64,000 nt of DNA from Hyphomicrobiales bacterium. Lineage in GTDB: Bacteria; Pseudomonadota; Alphaproteobacteria; Rhizobiales; Rhizobiaceae. Below are positions 1 through 7,460 of this stretch, piece after piece. Every line of letters begins with the position of its first letter. The stretch's first letter is position 1. The notes under the pieces are model-generated. The model searched no databases. It worked only from the letters and a program-made list of their open reading frames with translations, and was not told where the DNA came from. Location of the stretch: assembly GCA_900472395.1 (NCBI GenBank), contig UCHV01000029.1, forward strand, positions 1-64,000, in the 5' to 3' direction. The translations under genes and the position numbers were made by a program.

Positions 1-55
1 AAGCGGGTGCTTTTTGAAAAACGGAAGATCACCAAGGGTGGACTCTGCTCATAAT

Positions 56-91
56 GCCGGAGCTATTCCCTTGGGAAAGAATGGCTCCGGC
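56..91. repeat. Inverted repeat downstream of the YqeY-like gene
   Basis: GCCGGAGC (56-63) and GCTCCGGC (84-91) form perfect 8-bp arms, with a nested TTCCC/GGGAA stem inside. It lies just beyond the 3' end of the minus-strand YqeY-like gene. It could slow or end transcription, but neither side has a clear run of T, so a classical intrinsic terminator is not supported. The first 55 bases hold nothing else that I recognise. Confidence 0.4.
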
Positions 92-102
92 TGACATGCT
101 GC

Positions 103-555
103 TTAACCGAGCTGCGCCTTGATGGTGCCCGATGCCTTGCCGAAGTCCATCTGGCCGGCATAACGCTCGCGCAGCGTCGCCATCACCTTGCCCATGTCCT
201 TGATGCCGCTCGCACCGATCTCGGCGATGATACCGGCGATGATTTCCGAGACCTTCTCGTCGGAAAGCTGTTCCGGCATGAAGGTCTTGATGACGGCGAT
301 TTCCTCGCGTTCCTGCGTGGCCAATTCGCCGCGGCCGGCTTCGTCGTAAATCTTGGCCGATTCTTCGCGCTGCTTGACCAGTTTTTGCAGGATCTGCAGG
401 ATTTCGTCTTCGCTCGTCTCGTCCTTGCCGGTACCGCGATTGGCGATATCGCGATCCTTGATGGCGGCCTGGATCAGGCGCACGGTCGAAAGACGGCGCG
501 TATCCTTGGCCTTCATCGCTTCCTTCATGGCGGTGGAAAGCGTTTCGCGGATCAT
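103..555 (-). CDS. GatB/YqeY domain-containing protein
   Basis: A 150-residue protein matching the small stand-alone GatB/YqeY family. That family shares a helical domain with the tail of the amidotransferase subunit GatB, which contacts tRNA; the job of the free-standing form is not firmly known. The whole length fits the family, with a charged helical N-terminus (MIRETLSTAMKEAMKAKD), a central KQREESAKIYDEAGR segment and a conserved TLRERYAGQMDFGKAS tail. Two ATGs lie side by side. I chose the inner one because the AAGGAG ribosome site is 7 bases from it and only 4 from the outer. It diverges from carA, with about 290 bases between them. In rhizobia this gene often neighbours carA and dnaG. 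Confidence 0.85.
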   Translation of the reverse strand: MIRETLSTAMKEAMKAKDTRRLSTVRLIQAAIKDRDIANRGTGKDETSEDEILQILQKLVKQREESAKIYDEAGRGELATQEREEIAVIKTFMPEQLSDEKVSEIIAGIIAEIGASGIKDMGKVMATLRERYAGQMDFGKASGTIKAQLG

Positions 556-678
556 CATCTCACTCCTTCAAAGCCTGGTTTGGGCCGAATATAATACAGT
601 AGCGCGTACATAAACGACGTGATCCGGCCATTCAATCGATGGGTTACGGAATAAATGAGAACATTGCGCCACATTCGG

Positions 679-707
679 TTGACCGCGAAGCGCGGCTTCG
701 ATATTTT
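679..707 (+). promoter_or_regulatory. Candidate sigma-70 promoter of carA
   Basis: TTGACC (679-684) and TATTTT (702-707) are separated by exactly 17 bases, which is a good housekeeping promoter. The spacer itself contains the inverted repeat GAAGC-GCG-GCTTC. A start near 714 would give carA a leader of about 130 bases. This is inference from sequence only; I see no leader peptide or obvious attenuator in that leader. Confidence 0.5.
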
Positions 708-844
708 CCCTCTCCTAGCACACACATTGAACGAAGGCTCAGCGCGATTATTCGCGTGCCCTTTCCTGCGACCATATTCATGGCCCTGCACTCTGCTAGA
801 TCATCCTCCTGGATCTCTGGCGGACACGGGCGGAGACAAACCGA

Positions 845-2062
845 ATGACCGCGACAGCCCCCTCTACCGCCCCTTGGACGACCAGCAAACCCACCGCCCT
901 TCTCGTTCTCGCAGACGGCACAGTGATCGAAGGCACCGGCATCGGTGCCACCGGCAAGGTAACGGCAGAGGTCTGCTTCAACACCGCGCTGACCGGTTAT
1001 GAGGAAATTCTCACCGATCCTTCCTATCTCGGCCAGATTGTCACCTTCACCTTTCCGCATATCGGCAATGTCGGCACCAATGAAGAAGACATCGAAGACC
1101 TGACACCGGCAGCACGTCGCGGCGCCGTCGGCACCATCTTCAAGGCCGACATCACCGAGCCGTCCAACTATCGCGCCGCCAAGCATCTGGACGCATGGCT
1201 GAAGGCGCGCGGCGTCATCGGCCTGTCGGGCATCGACACCCGCGCACTCACCGCCTGGATCCGCCAGAACGGCGCACCGAACGCCGTTATCGCCCACGAC
1301 CCGAACGGCGTCTTCGACATCGAGGCCCTTAAGGCCGAAGCCAAGGCGTGGGGCGGCCTCGTCGGCCTCGACCTCGCCAAGGAAGCCACCTCCGGCCAGT
1401 CGTCGCAGTGGACGCAGCAGCCATGGGTCTGGAACGAGGAAATGTCCGACCTCGATCCGGCCGATGCAAAATACCACGTCGTCTGCGTCGATTACGGCGT
1501 GAAGCGCAACATCCTGCGCCTGTTCGCCGGTCTCGACTGCAAGGTCACCGTGGTTCCGGCAAACACGTCCAGCGAAACCATTCTCGGTCTCAACCCGGAC
1601 GGCGTTTTCCTCTCCAACGGTCCGGGAGACCCGGCGGCCACCGGCGAATACGCCGTTCCGGTCATCCAGGACATCGTCAAATCCGGCCTGCCGACCTTCG
1701 GCATCTGCCTCGGTCACCAAATGCTGGGCCTCGCGCTCGGTGCCACGACAGAAAAGATGCACCAGGGCCATCACGGCGGCAATCACCCGGTCAAGGATCA
1801 CACCACCGGCAAGGTGGAGATCGTGTCCATGAACCACGGTTTTGCCGTTTCGTCGGCATCGCTGCCAGAAGGCGTCGAGGAAACCCACATTTCGCTGTTC
1901 GATGGCTCGAACTGCGGCCTGCGCCTTTCCGGCAAGCCGGTCTTCTCCGTGCAGCATCACCCGGAAGCGTCTCCCGGCCCGCAGGACAGCCACTACCTCT
2001 TCCGCCGCTTCATCAACATGGTGCGCGAGAAAAAGGGCGAACCGGCTCTCGCAGAACGCTGA
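845..2062 (+). CDS. carA: Carbamoyl-phosphate synthase small (glutaminase) subunit
   Basis: 405 residues, the normal length for CarA. The subunit hydrolyses glutamine and channels ammonia to CarB, which makes carbamoyl phosphate for arginine and pyrimidine synthesis in the cytoplasm. The N-terminal CPSase small-chain domain (about residues 15-180: LVLADGTVIEGTGIG, FNTALTGYEEILTDPSY) is followed by a class I glutamine amidotransferase domain. The nucleophile Cys288 lies in FGICLGHQMLGL, and His372/Glu374 of the triad lie in VQHHPEAS. The ATG follows GGCGGAGAC. Unlike in enteric bacteria, carA is not next to carB, which begins 5.8 kb downstream on the same strand behind its own leader. Confidence 0.98.
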   Translation: MTATAPSTAPWTTSKPTALLVLADGTVIEGTGIGATGKVTAEVCFNTALTGYEEILTDPSYLGQIVTFTFPHIGNVGTNEEDIEDLTPAARRGAVGTIFKADITEPSNYRAAKHLDAWLKARGVIGLSGIDTRALTAWIRQNGAPNAVIAHDPNGVFDIEALKAEAKAWGGLVGLDLAKEATSGQSSQWTQQPWVWNEEMSDLDPADAKYHVVCVDYGVKRNILRLFAGLDCKVTVVPANTSSETILGLNPDGVFLSNGPGDPAATGEYAVPVIQDIVKSGLPTFGICLGHQMLGLALGATTEKMHQGHHGGNHPVKDHTTGKVEIVSMNHGFAVSSASLPEGVEETHISLFDGSNCGLRLSGKPVFSVQHHPEASPGPQDSHYLFRRFINMVREKKGEPALAER

Positions 2063-2080
2063 TCGGGCAAAAAAACAGAC

Positions 2081-2112
2081 TTGACCTCAACCAATGTTGA
2101 GGTTGCACAAAT
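2081..2112 (+). promoter_or_regulatory. SoxR-type (MerR family) operator-promoter
   Basis: The palindrome CCTCAACCAATGTTGAGG (2085-2102) has the outer arms CCTCAA/TTGAGG of the SoxR box, CCTCAAGTTAACTTGAGG in enteric bacteria. It sits right after a -35 hexamer TTGACC (2081-2086). A 19-base spacer leads to a weak -10 (CACAAA, 2106-2111). A stretched spacer with the dyad inside it is the hallmark of MerR-family activators such as SoxR. The start point would fall near 2117-2119, 25 bases before the ATG of the monooxygenase gene at 2144. The soxR gene itself is not in this window. Confidence 0.75.
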
Positions 2113-2142
2113 GCCTCTGTTCACACGAGCAGAGGCATTTTT
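2109..2142 (+). terminator. Intrinsic terminator after carA
   Basis: An 11-bp perfect stem, AAATGCCTCTG (2109-2119) with CAGAGGCATTT (2130-2140), has a 10-base loop and is followed by more T. It is well placed to end carA transcription 45 bases after its stop. Its right arm contains the AGAGG ribosome site of the next gene. A transcript that starts at the SoxR-type promoter would begin inside the left arm, so the hairpin should not form in that shorter RNA. Confidence 0.75.
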
Positions 2143-2143
2143 C

Positions 2144-2476
2144 ATGCGCGACAATCAGAAACAGGTCATCCGGGTCAACAGGTTCTCAGTACCGTCAGAC
2201 GGCCGAAACGAGTTCATGGCGTTGCTTGAGCACACGCACGGCATCATTCGCGCGCAGTCCGGCGTGATCGACGACATGATCCTCGAACAGCAGGTCGCGG
2301 TGAACCTTTTCAACGTGCTGGCGATCATCCGGTTCGAAGGAGAACATGTCCTGCAGCCCGCCATCGCGGCGATTGCGAAAGCCGATCAGGCAGCGGGGCT
2401 CGATCGGCAGGGCCTGTCGCGGCGGCTCGGCATCGAAGCCGATATCGGCTTTTATCGCCACGCCGCCCCCGATTGA
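2144..2476 (+). CDS. Antibiotic biosynthesis monooxygenase (ABM) domain protein
   Basis: A 110-residue protein resembling the small ferredoxin-like ABM fold, whose members act as cofactor-free oxygenases on quinones or similar aromatic compounds. Typical features are the opening VIRVNRFSVPSDGRNEFMALLEHTHGIIRAQSG and the FNVLAIIRFEGEH strand. The open frame extends upstream to 2081, but that stretch overlaps the promoter and terminator. I chose the ATG at 2144 because it follows AGAGG by 7 bases and lies just downstream of the SoxR-type promoter. ABM genes have been reported among SoxR targets in other bacteria, so induction by redox-cycling compounds is a reasonable inference. It converges with the MATE pump gene. 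The substrate is unknown. Confidence 0.7.
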   Translation: MRDNQKQVIRVNRFSVPSDGRNEFMALLEHTHGIIRAQSGVIDDMILEQQVAVNLFNVLAIIRFEGEHVLQPAIAAIAKADQAAGLDRQGLSRRLGIEADIGFYRHAAPD

Positions 2477-2498
2477 CAGGCCCGGCGCGGCTCTAAGA

Positions 2499-3899
2499 TC
2501 AGATTGCAGTCTTATTGCGGATCAGCAGCCAGAACCGGCAGCACAGGAAAGCGGCAGCGGCCGCAAGCCCCAGTACGAAGCCGATCCACACCCCTTCCCC
2601 ACGCAGGCCGAGCGGGAAAGCAAACACCCAGGCGCAGACAAAACCGATCGGCCAATAGGCGATCAGCGCAAGGATCATCGGGATGGTCGTGTCCTTGAGG
2701 CCGCGCAAAATACCCGCACCGACGGCCTGCAGGCCGTCAACCAGCTGGAATACGCCGGCAAGCATGATCAGCGGTGCGGCAAGAGCAAGCACGGTTTCCG
2801 CGTCGGCCTTTGTCGTGTCGAGGAACAGACCGCCGAAGAAACGCGGAACGCCCATGAACAGAACGCTGCCGATGGTGGTGAACACCACGCCGATCACCAG
2901 GGCCGCCACACCAGCACGCCTGACACCGACCATATCGCGACGACCATGCGCCAAACCGACACGAACGGTGGCGACCTGCGCAAGACCGAGCGGGATCATG
3001 AAGGCGATGGAAGCCAGCTGAAGTGCGATGCCGTGGGCTGCCAGTTCCAGCTTACCGATCATGCCCATCAAGAGCGCTGCCGCACCGAACAGGCTCGTCT
3101 CTGCAAGAATGGTAAAGCTGATCGGCAGGCCAAGCACGAACACTTCGCGGATCATGCTCCAGTCAGGCCGCCAGAAACGCACGAAGATTTCGTAGGCGCG
3201 GGTATCACGCAGAACCTGAACGTAAATGACGATGACGATGAAACCCGTCAGATTGGCACTGACGGCGGCAATGGCTGCCCCGTGCAGGCCAAGCTGCGGC
3301 GCACCGAAATGGCCGAAAATCAGCAGATAGGCGACGATCAGGTTCATGAAGAACATGCCGAGCGTCACGAACAGCACCATGCCGCCCTTTTCGAGCCCTG
3401 TCACGAAGGCCCGAAGCGCGAAAAAGCCGAGCGCCGGAAAGATGCCCCATTGCGCGGTGCGCAGATAACTCTGGGCGGTGGCAGCGACATCCGGCTCCTG
3501 GCCAAGCGCCAGCAACAACGGTTCGGAAAACCAGAGTACGGGTGAAACGAGCACGCAATAGGCCAGAACGACCCAAAGCCCCATGCGCACCGAACGGCGC
3601 ACGCCGGTGGTATCGCCATGGCCGAGCGCCTGCGCCACCATCGGCACAATCGCGCTGGTAAAACCGCTGCCGAAGATGAAGGTGATGAAATAGAGCTGCG
3701 TGGCGATGACCACGGAGGCAAGCTCCGTCGTGCCGAGCCAGCCGACGAGGATGACGTCTGTCGTATGGATCGCGACCTGCGCCAACTGCGCACCGACCAG
3801 CGGCACGCCAAGCATCAGGGTGGCGCGCATATGCGTCGACCACGAATTGTCGATCTCTTTTCCGGGCGTCGTTTCAGGGCGCACCGCTGCGACAGACAT
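2499..3899 (-). CDS. MATE family multidrug efflux transporter
   Basis: 466 residues, the usual length for a MATE (NorM-like) inner membrane protein of about 12 transmembrane helices. MATE pumps export cationic drugs and dyes in exchange for sodium or protons. Family-like segments include LMLGVPLVGAQLAQVAIHTTDVILVGWLGTTELAS at the N-terminus and the second-half repeat VLGLPISFTILAETSLFGAAALLMGMIGKLELAAHGIALQ. The ATG is preceded by a strong AGGAGG ribosome site. The 5' region holds a short leader peptide and mutually exclusive hairpins, annotated separately, so expression is probably controlled by attenuation. The substrate cannot be read from the sequence. The gene is convergent with the ABM gene. 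Confidence 0.92.
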   Translation of the reverse strand: MSVAAVRPETTPGKEIDNSWSTHMRATLMLGVPLVGAQLAQVAIHTTDVILVGWLGTTELASVVIATQLYFITFIFGSGFTSAIVPMVAQALGHGDTTGVRRSVRMGLWVVLAYCVLVSPVLWFSEPLLLALGQEPDVAATAQSYLRTAQWGIFPALGFFALRAFVTGLEKGGMVLFVTLGMFFMNLIVAYLLIFGHFGAPQLGLHGAAIAAVSANLTGFIVIVIYVQVLRDTRAYEIFVRFWRPDWSMIREVFVLGLPISFTILAETSLFGAAALLMGMIGKLELAAHGIALQLASIAFMIPLGLAQVATVRVGLAHGRRDMVGVRRAGVAALVIGVVFTTIGSVLFMGVPRFFGGLFLDTTKADAETVLALAAPLIMLAGVFQLVDGLQAVGAGILRGLKDTTIPMILALIAYWPIGFVCAWVFAFPLGLRGEGVWIGFVLGLAAAAAFLCCRFWLLIRNKTAI

Positions 3900-3915
3900 T
3901 TTAACCTCCTAAAGG

Positions 3916-3960
3916 AAAAACGCCGCTTCCAGGTCTGGAGAGCGGCGATGTGTCTTCGCC
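3916..3960 (-). terminator. Attenuator: terminator and competing antiterminator hairpin before the MATE gene
   Basis: Read on the minus strand, the RNA after the leader stop codon first offers hairpin A, GGCGA (3960-3956) with UCGCC (3948-3944). Hairpin B follows, CGCCGC (3947-3942) with GCGGCG (3926-3921), and then five U (3920-3916). A and B share the bases CGCC at 3947-3944, so only one can form. B has the layout of an intrinsic terminator and A of an antiterminator. Hairpin A begins right after the UAA of the leader peptide, so a terminating ribosome would cover its left arm. The strong ribosome site of the MATE gene comes after the U run. Confidence 0.65.
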
Positions 3961-3996
3961 TTAGACCAGCAGGCGCAACACGGCAACCCTGAGCAT
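3961..3996 (-). CDS. Leader peptide MLRVAVLRLLV (putative)
   Basis: An 11-codon open frame, ATG to TAA, encodes MLRVAVLRLLV and lies 61 bases upstream of the MATE start. It is too short for standard gene finding. I call it because its stop codon directly abuts a pair of mutually exclusive hairpins, the layout of ribosome-mediated attenuation. The peptide is hydrophobic with two arginines and has no run of one amino acid, so amino acid starvation is a poor candidate signal. Slowed or stalled translation, for example by a ribosome-targeting drug, fits an efflux gene better. There is no clear Shine-Dalgarno sequence; a leaderless or nearly leaderless start is possible. The function is inferred, not shown. 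Confidence 0.5.
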   Translation of the reverse strand: MLRVAVLRLLV

Positions 3997-4013
3997 CGAC
4001 CAAGCAGATTATT

Positions 4014-4023
4014 TGACCGGTCA
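4014..4023. promoter_or_regulatory. TGACCGGTCA palindrome upstream of the MATE leader
   Basis: A perfect 10-base palindrome, TGACCGGTCA, lies 18 bases before the leader peptide start, where the promoter of the MATE transcript should be. It could be a repressor half-site pair. I cannot match it to a named regulator, and a 10-base palindrome also occurs by chance. Confidence 0.3.
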
Positions 4024-4156
4024 CTTCAACGGCGTTGATCGGTGAACAGGCAGGAACGCCGAAACGCTCGAAAACGGCAAATGCGCGGAACGCGGAAAGG
4101 CTTCGCGTCCGCCGATATTCGCCATCATGTGCTACGGCAAGAATCTGCCGTGCAGA

Positions 4157-5053
4157 TCAGACTTCGCCTGAAAAGGTATCGCAGCTATTGATGCTACCGC
4201 TATCAAACCCACGCTTGAACCATTTCATCCGCTGCGCCGAAGTGCCGTGATTGAAGCTGTCGGGTACGACATAACCCTGACTGCGCTTTTGCAGCGTGTC
4301 GTCACCGATCTGCTGGGCCGCATTGAGCGCCTCCTCCAGATCGCCGCGTTCCAGAATGCCCCGCTGTTCGGTATATTTTCCCCAAACTCCGGCAAAGCAA
4401 TCGGCCTGCAGTTCGACTCGCACCGACATGCGGTTTGCCTCGGCTTCACTCATGCGCTGCCGCGCCTGATTGAATTTCGGCAACACACCCAGAAGGTTCT
4501 GAACGTGGTGTCCGATCTCATGAGCCACCACATAAGCTTCGGCAAAATCACCCGACGCGCCAAAACGCTGGTCGAGTTCGCGGAAGAAATCGGTATCCAG
4601 ATAGACCTTGCGATCCGTGGGGCAATAAAACGGCCCTGTTGCGGATGAAGCCGTGCCGCAGGCCGAATTGGTTCCGCCGGAGAACATGACCAGGGTCGGC
4701 GGCTGGTAACGTTGCCCGGCCTGCTGGAATATGGTCGTCCAGGTGTCTTCGGTGTCGGCCAGCACGGTACGGACGAACTGGCTCATCTCGTCGTCGGCCG
4801 GAGTGCGTCGTTGGGCACTCTGGTCGTATCCGCCGCCACCGTTCCCCATGATATCGCCGCCCGACAACAATGTGAGCGGATTGATGCCGGTCAGCCAGCA
4901 GATGCCGAGGATGAGAACCAGGCCACCGATACCGATGCCTCCACCCCCGCGGCCGCCGCCGCCGATCGGTATACGGAACCCGCCACCGCCCAGAGATCCG
5001 CCGCCGCGACGATCCTCGACATTGTCCGACTGGCGTCGACCTCTCCACTGCAT
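4157..5053 (-). CDS. Neutral zinc metallopeptidase, YpfJ family
   Basis: 298 residues. The N-terminus (MQWRGRRQSDNVEDRRGGG) is followed by glycine-rich low complexity and one membrane segment around residues 42-64 (GIGGLVLILGICWLTG). The soluble domain is probably periplasmic. It carries the zincin motif HEIGHH (His178, Glu179, His182), together with the family blocks FSGGTNSACGTASSATGPFYCPTDRKVYLDTDFF and ELQADCFAGVWGKYTEQRG; the glutamate of the latter block is the likely third ligand. Members of this family are widespread in proteobacteria and their natural substrates are unknown. The gene stands alone, in the same direction as the MATE gene; the gap between them has a small hairpin at 4134-4151 (ACGGCA/TGCCGT) without a T run. 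Confidence 0.9.
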   Translation of the reverse strand: MQWRGRRQSDNVEDRRGGGSLGGGGFRIPIGGGGRGGGGIGIGGLVLILGICWLTGINPLTLLSGGDIMGNGGGGYDQSAQRRTPADDEMSQFVRTVLADTEDTWTTIFQQAGQRYQPPTLVMFSGGTNSACGTASSATGPFYCPTDRKVYLDTDFFRELDQRFGASGDFAEAYVVAHEIGHHVQNLLGVLPKFNQARQRMSEAEANRMSVRVELQADCFAGVWGKYTEQRGILERGDLEEALNAAQQIGDDTLQKRSQGYVVPDSFNHGTSAQRMKWFKRGFDSGSINSCDTFSGEV

Positions 5054-5135
5054 GGCTTATCCTCCAAGGGCATGACGACCTGAAAAATCATATATGCCAG
5101 TCGCCGCGTAAATCCACGGGGACAGTGCAGTCAGA

Positions 5136-6347
5136 TTACGCGACCCGCAAGGACGCCTTGCTTGGCAGGAAGATTGTCAAAAGCCCCAATGCCGGCAGGA
5201 ATGCGCAGACGGCGTAAACGAAAGTGATGCCGTGAGCATCGGCCAGAAGCCCCAGCACGGCGGCGGCAATACCGCCCATGCCGAAGGCGAAGCCGAAAAA
5301 CACGCCGGCGATCATGCCGACACGACCCGGAACCAGTTCCTGCGCCATGACGATGATGGCCGGGAAGGACGAAGCCATGATGAAGCCGACGATAGCCGAC
5401 AACAGGATTGTGAGCGGCAGGTTGGCAAAAGGCATGGCAAGGGTGAACGGCAGCACGCCGAGGATGGAAAACCAGATCACCACCTTGGAGCCGAACCGAT
5501 CTCCGATCGGTCCACCCACAACGGTGCCGACGGCACTGGCGCCGAGGAACACGAAAAGCATCAACTGCGATTGCTGCACCGTGACGCCGAAACGTTCGAT
5601 GACGAAGAAGGTATAATAGCTGCCGATACTGGCCATGTAGATGTTTTTGGAAAATGTGAGCAGCGCCAGAATGACAAGCGCGATCACCACCGTGTTGCGC
5701 GGCAGAGAGTGCCCGTGCACGACTTTCTTCTTGCCGGCATTGGCAGCCATATGCGCCTTGTACCACGAGGCCACGCGCGTAAGCACGATGATGCCGAGAA
5801 TAGCTGCGATGCAGAACCACGCCACACTTCCCTGCCCGCGCGGAACGATGATGAAGGCAGCAAGAAGAGGCCCTATCGCCGTGCCGAGATTGCCACCGAC
5901 CTGAAACACCGACTGCGCAAAACCGTATCGGCCGCCGGAAGCAAGGCGCGCGACACGGGATGATTCCGGGTGAAAGATCGCCGACCCGATCCCGACAAGC
6001 GAAGCCGCCAGGACGAGCATGTTGTAGTCATGCGCGGTTGCCAGCAATACAAGGCCGACAAGTGTGGACGCCATTCCGACAGGCAACGAATAAGGATAGG
6101 GTTTCTTGTCTGTGACAATGCCGACAACCGGCTGCAGAAGCGATGCGGTGCACTGAAACGCCAGCGTCAATATGCCGATCTGCCAGAAATCCAGCTGATA
6201 GTCGGTCTTCAGCATCGGATAGATGGCGGCGATCATAGACTGCATGATGTCGTTCAGCATGTGGCTGAAACTGACGGCAACTATGATCGGCAGAACCGTC
6301 ACCTCGGCGGCGATTGCCGCAACTGGCTTGGAAGTCGCATCGGCCAT
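5136..6347 (-). CDS. MFS transporter, fosmidomycin-resistance (Fsr) type
   Basis: 403 residues with 12 predicted membrane helices, typical of the major facilitator superfamily. The sequence follows the Fsr subgroup: SFSHMLNDIMQSMIAAIYPMLKTDYQL at the start, then QPVVGIVTDKKPYPYSLPVGM, the helix GIGSAIFHPESSRVARLASGGRYGFAQSVFQVGGNLGTAIGPLL, and a second-half GPIGDRFGSKVV loop. Relatives export fosmidomycin and some other compounds; the natural substrate here is unknown. It is a single gene with its own promoter region, where an inverted repeat covers both promoter elements (6402-6431). The 174-base gap between it and the PAP2 gene argues against an operon. Confidence 0.88.
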   Translation of the reverse strand: MADATSKPVAAIAAEVTVLPIIVAVSFSHMLNDIMQSMIAAIYPMLKTDYQLDFWQIGILTLAFQCTASLLQPVVGIVTDKKPYPYSLPVGMASTLVGLVLLATAHDYNMLVLAASLVGIGSAIFHPESSRVARLASGGRYGFAQSVFQVGGNLGTAIGPLLAAFIIVPRGQGSVAWFCIAAILGIIVLTRVASWYKAHMAANAGKKKVVHGHSLPRNTVVIALVILALLTFSKNIYMASIGSYYTFFVIERFGVTVQQSQLMLFVFLGASAVGTVVGGPIGDRFGSKVVIWFSILGVLPFTLAMPFANLPLTILLSAIVGFIMASSFPAIIVMAQELVPGRVGMIAGVFFGFAFGMGGIAAAVLGLLADAHGITFVYAVCAFLPALGLLTIFLPSKASLRVA

Positions 6348-6401
6348 AGAGTTCTCCTCCCGCGCAAGCGGTCGTCGTCTCGGATGGCCCTTGCTGCTGT
6401 A

Positions 6402-6431
6402 ATTGTTGCAACCACACTTAATTGCGACAAT
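6402..6431 (-). promoter_or_regulatory. Promoter and candidate operator of the Fsr-type gene
   Basis: ATTGTTGCAA (6402-6411) and TTGCGACAAT (6422-6431) form an inverted repeat with 9 of 10 matches and a 10-base gap. Read on the minus strand, TTGTCG serves as -35 and AACAAT as -10 with a 17-base spacer, so the two promoter hexamers lie inside the two arms. The start would be about 40 bases upstream of the ATG. This arrangement suits a repressor, but no regulator gene is adjacent. Confidence 0.45.
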
Positions 6432-6521
6432 GTGCGATGTCTATGACAGGGAATGCCCAAGCGGTACGCCGAACGAAATTATGTCCGGCCAGCACAGCAG
6501 AGCCGGACACCATGCGTAGGC

Positions 6522-7460
6522 TCAGGCCGCAACGATTGCTTCACGATGAGATTTTTCCGCAATTGGCGGCGCGCTGGTGAGCCGACGTGTAAAAATTACG
6601 CAGACAAAGGCTAGAATGATCCCGGCGATGACATCGACGACATAGTGGTTTGCGTGTGAAACAGCAGAGGCCGCCATCAACACGTTCAAGAGCAGCATGG
6701 GGTAACGGGCAGACCATATGGACCACGAAGCCCATGCGCAAAGTGCGGCGCCAGCAGCGTGGACAGAGGGGAAGGTCAAAATACCGGCAGTATTTCTGAT
6801 CTGAAAAATGAAATCAGGATTTTCCCTTACCGCATTAAACTGCTCGAGGAAGAAATAGCCGTAACGCGCGTTGATATTTTCAAGATCGCTCGGAACAACA
6901 TTATAAATAGTATATGTCCCCAGAGCTGGAAACCAAATGGATATAAAGCTGGCGCCAAAGCATATCAGCGCATATGCGATCAGCATTTGATAGGCACGAA
7001 GAAGCTGCCCTACGGCAGCCAGAACGGCTGGCACAATCATCAACTGAAACAGGAACGACAAGTAAGCAAACCCCAAGGCTCCAGCCAAAACGGGGCTTTG
7101 ATCGACAAATTTAATCAGTTCACGCCAATCGACCCCAAGCGCAACATCCCATGAAGATAAAACATCGTCAGCCAGCGGCATTTTGACGTTTATAGCGAGG
7201 TAGGTAGAAACGACAATCGGAGCAGTTAGCAACAAACCGCATGCCATGGCGTCAGAGATCGCGGCCAAGCGGCCAAGCTTTCGGTGTGAGCAATAAAAAT
7301 GCGCTGCGACCGCAACAATCAGAAAATAGCCGACGAATTGAGCGATCTGCGCATAGTCGATTTTAAACCCAACGATTTTCGCCAGCACGAAAACAGAAAC
7401 ATATGAGATGGCAACGATGGCCATCAACCCACGCCGGGCGATGAGAAAATCTGAATTCAT
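6522..7460 (-). CDS. PAP2 superfamily membrane phosphatase
   Basis: 312 residues from the chosen ATG, with several hydrophobic segments. The C-terminal part has PAP2 (phosphatidic acid phosphatase / inositolphosphotransferase type) signatures: FPSVHAAGA for the central PSGH motif and SHANHYVVDVIAG for the final SR-x5-H-x3-D motif, where the catalytic histidine and supporting aspartate are kept. The substrate may be a lipid phosphate or an inositol phospholipid; it cannot be decided here. The frame continues upstream to a TTG at 7592, adding 44 residues; I prefer the ATG at 7460, which has a G-rich site before it. The gene is clearly richer in A+T than its neighbours and stands alone between fsr-like and carB, suggesting later acquisition. 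Confidence 0.75.
   Translation of the reverse strand: MNSDFLIARRGLMAIVAISYVSVFVLAKIVGFKIDYAQIAQFVGYFLIVAVAAHFYCSHRKLGRLAAISDAMACGLLLTAPIVVSTYLAINVKMPLADDVLSSWDVALGVDWRELIKFVDQSPVLAGALGFAYLSFLFQLMIVPAVLAAVGQLLRAYQMLIAYALICFGASFISIWFPALGTYTIYNVVPSDLENINARYGYFFLEQFNAVRENPDFIFQIRNTAGILTFPSVHAAGAALCAWASWSIWSARYPMLLLNVLMAASAVSHANHYVVDVIAGIILAFVCVIFTRRLTSAPPIAEKSHREAIVAA

Noticed and set aside
56..91. Hairpin as the intrinsic terminator of the YqeY-like gene
   Set aside because: Strong arms but no T run on the minus strand, so recorded only as an inverted repeat.
644..1993. A 449-codon open frame antisense to carA
   Set aside because: Same reason: no domain, no ribosome site, and it lies opposite a complete carA.
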